Positions 1 through 5,042 of a DNA stretch of 5,633 nt are shown here, piece by piece. The notes below the pieces were generated by a model, which saw only the letters and a list, made by a program, of their open reading frames with translations, did no database searches and was not told the DNA's origin. The stretch spans positions 1-5,633 of the forward strand of contig NZ_JAUSCG010000216.1 of assembly GCF_030651615.1 (NCBI RefSeq). Reading direction: 5' to 3'. The stretch's first letter is position 1. The number at the start of each line of letters is the position of its first letter. The DNA is from Methanocalculus sp. GTDB lineage: Archaea > Halobacteriota > Methanomicrobia > Methanomicrobiales > Methanocorpusculaceae. The position numbers and the translations under genes are program-made.

Positions 1-6
1 CACAGC

Positions 7-78
7 GCCAAGGTGGCGGAGCGGCCACGCGGTTGACTGCAGATCAACTACACCCCAGTTCAAATCTGGGCCTTGGCT
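7..78 (+). tRNA. tRNA-Cys (anticodon GCA)
   Basis: Complete cloverleaf read directly from the sequence. The acceptor stem pairs GCCAAGG (7-13) with CCTTGGC (71-77), and T78 is the discriminator, as expected for tRNA-Cys. The D stem pairs 16-18 with 28-30. The anticodon stem GTTGA (32-36) pairs with TCAAC (44-48) around the 7-nt loop CTGCAGA, giving anticodon GCA at 39-41. The T stem CCCAG (54-58) pairs with CTGGG (66-70) around TTCAAAT. There is no intron, and CCA is not encoded (the next bases are TGT), so it must be added after transcription. The gene ends about 2 nt before the 5S rRNA and is probably co-transcribed with it. The promoter lies outside the window. Confidence 0.96.
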
Positions 79-80
79 TG

Positions 81-209
81 TGGTAATGGCGGCCATAGCG
101 GTGGGGATATACCCGGACTCATTCCGAACCCGGCAGTGAAGTCCACCTGCGTCGAATATGGTACTGAGGTACGAGAGTCCTCGGGAACTATTCAACGCTG
201 CCAATACCA
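81..209 (+). rRNA. 5S ribosomal RNA
   Basis: Structural RNA of the large ribosomal subunit. Helix I closes TGGTA (81-85) with TACCA (205-209), and continues after one A/A mismatch with TGGCGG (87-92) against CGCTGCCA-type sequence at 198-203, including one G-T pair. The conserved loop B/C region (CATTCCGAAC near 120-129, then CAGTGAAGTCC) and the 3' half (GGTACTGAGG, TCGGGAAC) match the archaeal 5S pattern. About 129 nt is normal for a methanogen. The exact ends are set by helix pairing and could be off by one or two bases. A C-rich then AT-rich stretch follows (211-220), with no clear T-run terminator. tRNA-Cys lies immediately upstream on the same strand. Confidence 0.94.
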
Positions 210-302
210 CCCCCTTATTATGAAACAATGACTTCTTCTCATGAATCCTTGACACATGACGGTTACGTATCTGTCTCTTCTATGAATCCGGATGTAATAT
301 CC

Positions 303-314
303 ATATGATCATAT
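303..314. repeat. 12-bp perfect palindrome ATATGATCATAT
   Basis: The sequence ATATGATCATAT equals its own reverse complement. It sits in an AT-rich tract, with ATATCC-like elements on both sides (TATCC ending at 302 and CATATCC from about 315). A dimeric DNA-binding protein could use such a site, but AT-rich palindromes also arise by chance, and no promoter it would control is evident. Confidence 0.5.
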
Positions 315-341
315 CATATCCCAAACGGGAGTACCATGGTT

Positions 342-374
342 TTGCACATGAACATTAGCGATGTTCGAGTGCAA
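342..374. repeat. Imperfect inverted repeat able to form a 33-nt hairpin
   Basis: TTGCAC (342-347) pairs with GTGCAA (369-374), and GAACAT (350-355) pairs with ATGTTC (361-366). The two 6-bp stems are separated by an A/A mismatch and a T-G pair, around a 5-nt loop TAGCG. That gives 12 Watson-Crick pairs plus one wobble. No T-run follows on either strand, so it is not a standard T-rich terminator. It could be the 3' end or a processing structure of the upstream RNA transcript, a small structured RNA, or a protein-binding site. Function is unknown. Confidence 0.7.
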
Positions 375-466
375 TAATAATGATAAATACCTCTCAGGCA
401 TACTGTGGAGATCGTGAAAGAATAGTTGGGATTGATAATGTGTTGGTTACTATCTCACCAAAACAA

Positions 467-1363
467 TCAATCGGTATGCTCCCTGATCTCTTCAACAAGA
501 GCACAATCCCTGCATTCATCGCACTCAAACTCAAGCGTTGAATGGAGAATCCGGTACTTCTTCAGCCGCTCTTTGATCTCCTGTTTTATCTGCTCATTCC
601 TACCCATATCCGATTCACAGGAATATACATGTGCATCAAGCACGTTGATATCTGAGCAGAGACTCCACAAATGAACATTATGCACCCCTTTTACTCCGTT
701 CACAGAGATCATATCCGCAACCACTGCATCAAAATCAACAGATTGCGGCGTGAACTGAAGAAGTATAATGATGGTCTCACGGAATATTCGTGCAGCCGAT
801 ATCATAATCAGAATCGCGATGATACCGGATAGGATCGGATCAGCCATCACCTGACCGGTGAAGGAGATCCACAATGCAGCAACAATCACAGCAAACGACG
901 AGATGGTATCCCCGACAACATGGAGAAAAGCACTTCTCACATTCAGGTTATGGCTGCCATAAAGGAGGAAGACGATAAAAACATTTGCAGCAAGACCGAT
1001 GCAGGCCACGATAAGCATCAGGCCACCGTCAACCGGGGCAGGGTTGAGGAGACGGTGGTATGCCTCCCATAGTATACCAAAACTAACACCGATCAACAAC
1101 AGCGAGTTGATGAACGCTGCAAAGATCTCCCCACGGTGGTAACCATAGGTCCGCTCTTTGGTTGGAAGCTGAAGTGCAAGAGTCATTGCACCAAAGGAGA
1201 GGATGAGTGCGAGGAGATCACTGAACATATGTCCTGCATCACTGAGCAGGGCAAGCGATCCGGAGAGAAGTCCGCCTGCAACCTCCACAAAGAAGAAGAA
1301 GGCTGTGACAAATAACGCGATCTTAATAGATCTCCGAAAATCCCGGACTTTTTCATCTGTCAT
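467..1363 (-). CDS. Cation diffusion facilitator (CDF) transporter, ZitB/CzcD-like, probably Zn2+
   Basis: A 298-aa inner-membrane metal/proton antiporter that would export Zn2+ or a similar divalent ion from the cytoplasm. Hydrophobic segments fit the six-helix CDF fold (about 12-33, 39-62, 80-100, 113-135, 148-166, 174-191). The transport-site residues are H45 and D49 in SDAGHMFSD (TM2) and H148 and D152 in HVVGD (TM5), the HD-HD pattern of zinc-type members. A cytoplasmic C-terminal domain follows (about 207-298) with GVHNVHLWSL, then a CxxCxxC cluster (C281, C284, C287). I chose ATG at 1363 because it precedes the usual charged N-terminus (MTDEKVRDF) and lies 52 nt past the gap stop. The open frame extends upstream, but that would overlap gap and add an atypical leader. 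An AT-rich CATATTTTTTC element (complement of about 1403-1413) may be its own promoter, or it may be co-transcribed with gap. Metal specificity is inferred. Confidence 0.93.
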   Translation of the reverse strand: MTDEKVRDFRRSIKIALFVTAFFFFVEVAGGLLSGSLALLSDAGHMFSDLLALILSFGAMTLALQLPTKERTYGYHRGEIFAAFINSLLLIGVSFGILWEAYHRLLNPAPVDGGLMLIVACIGLAANVFIVFLLYGSHNLNVRSAFLHVVGDTISSFAVIVAALWISFTGQVMADPILSGIIAILIMISAARIFRETIIILLQFTPQSVDFDAVVADMISVNGVKGVHNVHLWSLCSDINVLDAHVYSCESDMGRNEQIKQEIKERLKKYRILHSTLEFECDECRDCALVEEIREHTD

Positions 1364-1415
1364 CGTATCTTCTTTTCCTTGCAGCGTCTCCGCTTTGGCA
1401 TTGAAAAAATATGAT

Positions 1416-2438
1416 TCACCGGATCGGTGAGAACCCGAGTGAATGATTTGTGAGAGCAATCGACTCTTCAGCCACTTTGATCGTCCCCATCATCGCCCTG
1501 ATACAGTCGATCGTCTCGACAACCACATCAGCCTCCTGATGGATCGCCTGGAAGAGGTAGAGGTCATCACCATCGACTGATATCGATCCTTCAAAGACCC
1601 CGTTCTCCCAGAGATCAGCCCTCGGCCTACCGAGGTCCATCACATACTCCTTCAGTTCAGCCGTCGAGGTGATCCCGGTTTGTGTCCTGACAAGCCCGAT
1701 CCTTGGATGATTTTTGATCAGTTCAAGAACCCGGTTCCGGTCTCCGGGTCGTGCGAGGTCCATCTGGACGACATGCATATGCATCATCGTTGTAGGAACA
1801 ATGAGTGCGGTTGTGACGATTCTGATATCAGGGATGACAGACTGGACATCAGGGCCATGATGAGATGGGATCGTAACAGGGTTGCAGACGATCGCGTCAA
1901 TTGGTCCCCGTTTGATATCGCCCGGGTCACCTCCGCGGCGGATCATTGTAGCTCTTACCTTTTTGACACCATATTCATCTGAGATGAGTTTGATGATCCG
2001 GCAGAGTCCGGTGGTGTTGCAGGAGACGACACGGACATAGTCTTTGCCGATGGCATCGGCATAGTTGCATGATGATGAGAAGGAGAAACCCGCCACCTCA
2101 TGGTCTTCACCACCCTGCCAGATCGCTTTTATCCCGGCTTTTTCATAGAGAGCGCGGTTCTTTGCGCCGATACCACCCGGAGTTGCGTCCACAACAATAT
2201 CACAGGCGGCAAGCATCTCTTCAACCGATCCTGCAACAGGTATCCCGGCTTTATCAAATGCATCCTTCTTTGAGAGATCGGCGATATAAAGGGGGAATCC
2301 CCGCGCCTTTGCAATATATGCCTCTGCGGAAGGTTTCGTCTTTGATACACCGATGATCTTCATATCCGGCTGGCAGGTGACCGCATCGGCGACACGTTTA
2401 CCGATAGTCCCATAGCCATTAATGGCAACCCTGATCAT
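1416..2438 (-). CDS. gap: Glyceraldehyde-3-phosphate dehydrogenase, archaeal type II
   Basis: A 340-aa cytosolic enzyme that interconverts glyceraldehyde 3-phosphate and 1,3-bisphosphoglycerate with NAD(P). In a methanogen it mainly serves gluconeogenesis. The Rossmann motif is at the N-terminus (INGYGTIGKRVADAV, residues 6-20, G8/G10/G13). The catalytic cysteine is C140 in VVSCNTTGLCR, and the histidine partner is H220 in PTTMMHMHVVQ, the positions expected in the archaeal class. RRGGDPGDIKRGPIDAI (167-183) is also characteristic of the family. Length is typical (about 335-345). The start ATG at 2438 gives the conserved MIRVAINGYG beginning. ATG at 2444 (two codons earlier) is possible, while a frame extending to 2567 runs into the neighbouring gene and lacks family similarity. 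No Shine-Dalgarno precedes the ATG, and a TATA-like box about 26 nt upstream suggests a leaderless mRNA. Confidence 0.97.
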   Translation of the reverse strand: MIRVAINGYGTIGKRVADAVTCQPDMKIIGVSKTKPSAEAYIAKARGFPLYIADLSKKDAFDKAGIPVAGSVEEMLAACDIVVDATPGGIGAKNRALYEKAGIKAIWQGGEDHEVAGFSFSSSCNYADAIGKDYVRVVSCNTTGLCRIIKLISDEYGVKKVRATMIRRGGDPGDIKRGPIDAIVCNPVTIPSHHGPDVQSVIPDIRIVTTALIVPTTMMHMHVVQMDLARPGDRNRVLELIKNHPRIGLVRTQTGITSTAELKEYVMDLGRPRADLWENGVFEGSISVDGDDLYLFQAIHQEADVVVETIDCIRAMMGTIKVAEESIALTNHSLGFSPIR

Positions 2439-2460
2439 AATCATGCATAAAGGTTCAAAA

Positions 2461-2469
2461 ATAATTAAA
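2461..2469 (-). promoter_or_regulatory. Probable TATA box for gap
   Basis: On the minus strand the sequence reads GGGAAG then TTTAATTAT, resembling an archaeal BRE plus TATA box. Its centre (about 2465) is 26-27 nt before the gap ATG at 2438, the usual TATA-to-transcription-start distance. Transcription would therefore begin at or within a few bases of the start codon. An 8-bp palindrome TTCCGGAA (2483-2490) lies just upstream and could be an operator, though this is weak. Confidence 0.6.
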
Positions 2470-2499
2470 CTTCCCTGTTGGATTCCGGAAGAGGAGTTC

Positions 2500-3111
2500 T
2501 TATTCTTCCTGAGCGAACTCAGAGAAGAACTCGTCTGAGACAATTGAGCAGGACCCTGCAGGATCAACCATCAGAAGGGTGTCAAAGGTGATCCAAGTCT
2601 TCGTCCGGTGAACCGGGTTAATGCGGCAGAACCCCTCGGATCTGAAGAGGAATGGTATCCCTTCAGGAGTCTTACAGTGGATTACATCTGCTTTCAGCGG
2701 ATAAAACGAGACACCATCACGTTCAAGGCAGGGGATCGCGCCATACCTGAGTCCGTCAAGACCGATAATAACTGCCCGATCAAAGAGCGAGATCATATCC
2801 CTCTGTATCGCTGCGTCTATCTGATCGATTCCCACCTCAGATCCGGGGCTATACCGGTTCCCACGTATGAAGAGGGCGATACCCCCCTCTCCGAGGGTGT
2901 TTTTGTCTTCTGTACAGAACCCTCCGGTATCAAGATTGATCGGAAGTGCCCGGTTATTTCTTAAACGGAGTGTGGTGAACCAGAGACGAACACCGCGTGT
3001 GGTGGTGCAGTCGTACTCGTACGTAAAATCGATGACACCAGCACCGAAGATCGTCTCTGCAATCTCCTCAATGATCTCTCTGTTCTCATCACATGCGTTC
3101 TCGTCGTGCAT
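2500..3111 (-). CDS. Hypothetical protein, 203 aa, unrecognised family
   Basis: I do not recognise this family. The start ATG at 3111 is bounded by an in-frame TGA two codons upstream, so the N-terminus cannot extend further. The protein is soluble-looking, with no signal peptide or membrane segment. It begins with an acidic stretch (residues 2-19, DENACDENREIIEEIAE), followed by what looks like alternating beta strands: VRLWFTTLRL (41-50), GGIALFIRG (76-84), AVIIGLDGLRYGAIPCL (113-129) and IPFLFRSEGFC (152-162). Seven cysteines (7, 35, 66, 128, 146, 162, 188) are spread out without a CxxC metal motif. No clear Shine-Dalgarno sits next to the ATG. It lies upstream of gap, on the same strand, with 61 nt between. 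Codon use resembles its neighbours, and the uninterrupted frame on the strand of gap supports a real gene. Confidence 0.8.
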   Translation of the reverse strand: MHDENACDENREIIEEIAETIFGAGVIDFTYEYDCTTTRGVRLWFTTLRLRNNRALPINLDTGGFCTEDKNTLGEGGIALFIRGNRYSPGSEVGIDQIDAAIQRDMISLFDRAVIIGLDGLRYGAIPCLERDGVSFYPLKADVIHCKTPEGIPFLFRSEGFCRINPVHRTKTWITFDTLLMVDPAGSCSIVSDEFFSEFAQEE

Positions 3112-3213
3112 TGCTCAATTGATTCCTGATATCCTCTGTTACGTTCATCCTCATCAATATGCCGAAAGAGAATGCGGAAATATAATGCCCGCAGGATGTC
3201 AGATCAGTGTATC
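3112..3213. promoter_or_regulatory. Divergent intergenic promoter region
   Basis: This 102-bp spacer must drive both the minus-strand hypothetical gene and the plus-strand cysteine hydrolase. The AT-rich element AAATATAAT (3178-3186) fits a TATA box for the plus-strand gene. Read on the other strand it is ATTATATTT, which could serve the hypothetical gene with a leader of roughly 45 nt. A second weaker minus-strand candidate is CATATTGA (near 3153-3160). Confidence 0.5.
3178..3186 (+). promoter_or_regulatory. Probable TATA box for the cysteine hydrolase gene
   Basis: AAATATAAT is centred about 32 nt before the ATG at 3214, which predicts a transcription start near 3207-3209 and only a few nucleotides of leader. 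This is a reason to reject in-frame ATG codons at 3172 and 3196 as starts, since both would lie at or upstream of the predicted transcript start. Confidence 0.55.
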
Positions 3214-3777
3214 ATGACTACAACCGCCCTCTTGATAATCGATATGCAGAACGATTTTGTCGGGCCGGATGCCCCTCTCAGGGTTTCCGGTGCCGATGAG
3301 ATACTCGGATCTGTCAGAGCAGTTCTCGATGATTTCCGAAGTAAGGACCTCCCGGTGATTCATATTCTTCGGATTCACCGGCCTGGCGGTTCAGATGTCG
3401 AGCATTTCAGACGGGAGATCTTTGCAAAGATTCCGTTTGCGGTTGCGGGGACAAGAGGTGCTCAGGTTATCCCATCCCTTACGCCTCTTCCTGGTGAACA
3501 TATTCTTGCAAAGACACGGATGAGCGGATTTATCGGAACCGATCTCGATCTCCTCCTCAGATCACTTGGAGTGGAGAGGATCGTCGTTGTTGGCATCCAG
3601 ACACCAAACTGCATCAGAACAACCGTCTTTGATGCGATGGCGTATGGGTATGATACACTACTCATCTCAGATGCAACTGCTGCTGCAACACCTGAGATCC
3701 ATCAGGCGAATATCCGGGATATGGCGGCGATCGGTGTCTCGATCCTCACAACAGAGGAGTGCAGGCAGAGGATATGA
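3214..3777 (+). CDS. Isochorismatase-family cysteine hydrolase
   Basis: A 187-aa cytosolic hydrolase of the isochorismatase/nicotinamidase fold. Members cleave amide (or vinyl-ether) bonds through a cysteine nucleophile. The triad is visible: D10 in ALLIIDMQNDFV, K100 in ILAKTRMSGF, and C133 in VVVGIQTPNCIRTT with the usual turn before it. The family's DATAAATPEIH segment is at 153-163. The region that holds the metal-binding D-x-H of nicotinamidases reads RIHRPGGSDVEHF (53-65) and lacks the DWH motif, so ordinary nicotinamidase activity is not supported. The substrate could be an N-carbamoyl, ureido or other amide, but cannot be named. The start ATG at 3214 gives the family's standard N-terminus (MTTTALLIIDMQNDF). 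An M24 peptidase gene follows 58 nt downstream on the same strand. Confidence 0.94.
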   Translation: MTTTALLIIDMQNDFVGPDAPLRVSGADEILGSVRAVLDDFRSKDLPVIHILRIHRPGGSDVEHFRREIFAKIPFAVAGTRGAQVIPSLTPLPGEHILAKTRMSGFIGTDLDLLLRSLGVERIVVVGIQTPNCIRTTVFDAMAYGYDTLLISDATAAATPEIHQANIRDMAAIGVSILTTEECRQRI

Positions 3778-3835
3778 TCTGGGAGACCGCCTGAATCAGT
3801 GGAGGGTATCAAGTATCCTCCGGACAACTCTTTCT

Positions 3836-5032
3836 ATGCATATGAAGGTCCCTGAGTCCGAACTGGCAAGCCGCCTCTCAAGATTCTGCCAGCGGATGGA
3901 TGCGTCTGATCCGGACTGGGAGATCGCCGTCTTCTTCGGAAAGATCAATCAGTACTACTTCTCCGGCACGATGCAGGACGGTATGCTCATCATCCCGCGT
4001 GACGGTGAGCCGGTCTACTGGATTCGCCGTAGTTTTGACCGGGCAGTAGCAGAATCTCTCTTCCCTGATATCCGCCCGATGCAGAATTTCAGGGATGCGG
4101 CAGGGGATATGGTATCATTCCCCAAATCCTGCCATATCGAGAAGGAGATTGTTCCTGTTGCGCTTCTCGAAAGGTTCAGGAAGTACTTCCCTGTGACGAA
4201 GGTCTCCTCTCTTGACCGGCAGATTGCGTATGTGAGGGCAGAGAAGAGCTCGTATGAGATCGACCTCATGAGGATATCAGGAGAGATCCACCGGCATGTC
4301 CTTGAAGATCTGGTTCCCGAAATACTTACGGAAGGGATGACCGAGGCGGAACTCGGCTGCGCACTCCATACGATCCTCATTGAAGAAGGGCATCATGGGA
4401 TCGTCCGGTTCTCGATGTTTGAAAATGAGATCGTCCTCGGTCAGATTGCGTTTGGGGAGAACTCGATTGCTCCAACATACTTCAACGGACCCGGGGGATC
4501 AGTCGGCCTCTCAGCAGCAGTTCCGCTCCTCGGATCACGCCACCGGAGGTTGAAGACCGGTGATCTCGTCTTCCTCGACACTGGGTGCGGGTATGAAGGC
4601 TACCATACCGATAAAACCGTTGTGTACCAGTTCGGCGCACCTCTTCCCGATGAGGCTGCTGCTGCACATTCTGTCTGTCTGGATATCCAGGAGAGGATGC
4701 GATCACTCCTCCGCCCCGGTGTAGTCCCATCAGACATCTACAGAATGATCATGGGGGATCTTGCTGCTGACCATCAGCAGAACTTTATGGGATATGGGAA
4801 GAGGCGTGTCCCATTCCTCGGTCATGGTGTGGGGCTTGAGGTGGATGAATATCCGGTTATTGCAGTGGGTTTTGATGAACCGCTCAGAGAAGGGATGGCG
4901 ATCGCCCTTGAACCGAAGATCGGCGTCTCCGGGGTCGGGATGGTCGGGATCGAAGATACATTTCTGGTTACTCCATGTGGGGGAGAGTCGATCACCGGAA
5001 GAAACCCGGGACTGATAAAAGTGGGGTATTAG
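3836..5032 (+). CDS. M24-family metallopeptidase (Xaa-Pro aminopeptidase/prolidase-like)
   Basis: A 398-aa cytosolic protein with the two-domain 'pita-bread' layout. The N-terminal creatinase-like domain (about 5-125) includes the WEIAVFFGKINQYYFSG segment, and the catalytic M24 domain covers about 135-395. All five dinuclear metal ligands are visible: D248 in LVFLDTGCGYEG, D259 in HTDKTV, H330 in GHGVGLEVDE, E359 in ALEPKIG and E373 in GIEDTF. That pattern marks an active metallopeptidase of the aminopeptidase P/prolidase type, acting on X-Pro bonds, and not creatinase, which lacks the metal site. I took ATG 3836 (ATG 3842 is equally possible) because the frame further upstream overlaps the hydrolase gene in another frame. 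GGAGGGT at 3801-3807 resembles a ribosome binding site but lies about 29 nt away, too far for this start. It is probably transcribed with the preceding hydrolase gene. The stop is 10 nt from the convergent Cache gene stop. Confidence 0.93.
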   Translation: MHMKVPESELASRLSRFCQRMDASDPDWEIAVFFGKINQYYFSGTMQDGMLIIPRDGEPVYWIRRSFDRAVAESLFPDIRPMQNFRDAAGDMVSFPKSCHIEKEIVPVALLERFRKYFPVTKVSSLDRQIAYVRAEKSSYEIDLMRISGEIHRHVLEDLVPEILTEGMTEAELGCALHTILIEEGHHGIVRFSMFENEIVLGQIAFGENSIAPTYFNGPGGSVGLSAAVPLLGSRHRRLKTGDLVFLDTGCGYEGYHTDKTVVYQFGAPLPDEAAAAHSVCLDIQERMRSLLRPGVVPSDIYRMIMGDLAADHQQNFMGYGKRRVPFLGHGVGLEVDEYPVIAVGFDEPLREGMAIALEPKIGVSGVGMVGIEDTFLVTPCGGESITGRNPGLIKVGY

Positions 5033-5042
5033 ATCCCCCTGT

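Larger units (their letters stand above)
210..466. other. Intergenic region between 5S rRNA and the CDF gene 3' end
   Basis: About 257 bp lie between the plus-strand 5S gene and the stop codon of the minus-strand CDF gene, so no coding-gene promoter is required here. I see no convincing protein gene. It contains a 12-bp perfect palindrome (303-314), a two-part hairpin (342-374) and, just after the hairpin, an AT-rich stretch (TAATAATGATAAATA, 375-389) that could act as a TATA element on the plus strand. The CDF stop is followed on its own strand by a short T-rich run (complement of 461-466), a weak candidate archaeal terminator. Confidence 0.6.

Noticed and set aside
228..308. A 26-codon plus-strand open frame beginning ATG ACT TCT TCT after the 5S gene
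   Set aside because: No ribosome binding site or positioned TATA box, no recognisable protein feature, and a length expected by chance.
426..674. An 82-codon plus-strand frame (TTG start) reaching into the CDF gene
   Set aside because: Most of it is antisense to the well-supported CDF C-terminus, and its composition (Ser/Arg/Cys-rich) is that of a reverse-strand shadow.
1364..1459. N-terminal extension of the CDF protein by 32 residues
   Set aside because: It would overlap the end of gap and adds a sequence unlike CDF N-termini; ATG 1363 gives the normal beginning.
2439..2567. N-terminal extension of gap by about 43 residues
   Set aside because: It overlaps the preceding gene, crosses the TATA element, and GAPDH normally begins at the Rossmann strand (MIRVAINGYG).
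3566..3835. A 90-residue N-terminal extension of the M24 peptidase overlapping the cysteine hydrolase
   Set aside because: It is the hydrolase coding sequence read in another frame; the M24 family N-terminal domain starts after 3836.
4482..4730. Minus-strand open frames inside the M24 gene
   Set aside because: Arg/Gly/Ser-rich reverse-strand translations of a clearly coding region, with no start signals.
3214..5032. A creatine/creatinine degradation pair (N-carbamoylsarcosine amidase plus creatinase)
   Set aside because: The M24 protein retains all five metal ligands, whereas creatinase is metal-independent, so a peptidase reading is better supported.
5023..5038. GGGG...CCCC possible hairpin terminator between the convergent stops
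   Set aside because: Only four base pairs around an 8-nt loop and no T-run; too weak to call.
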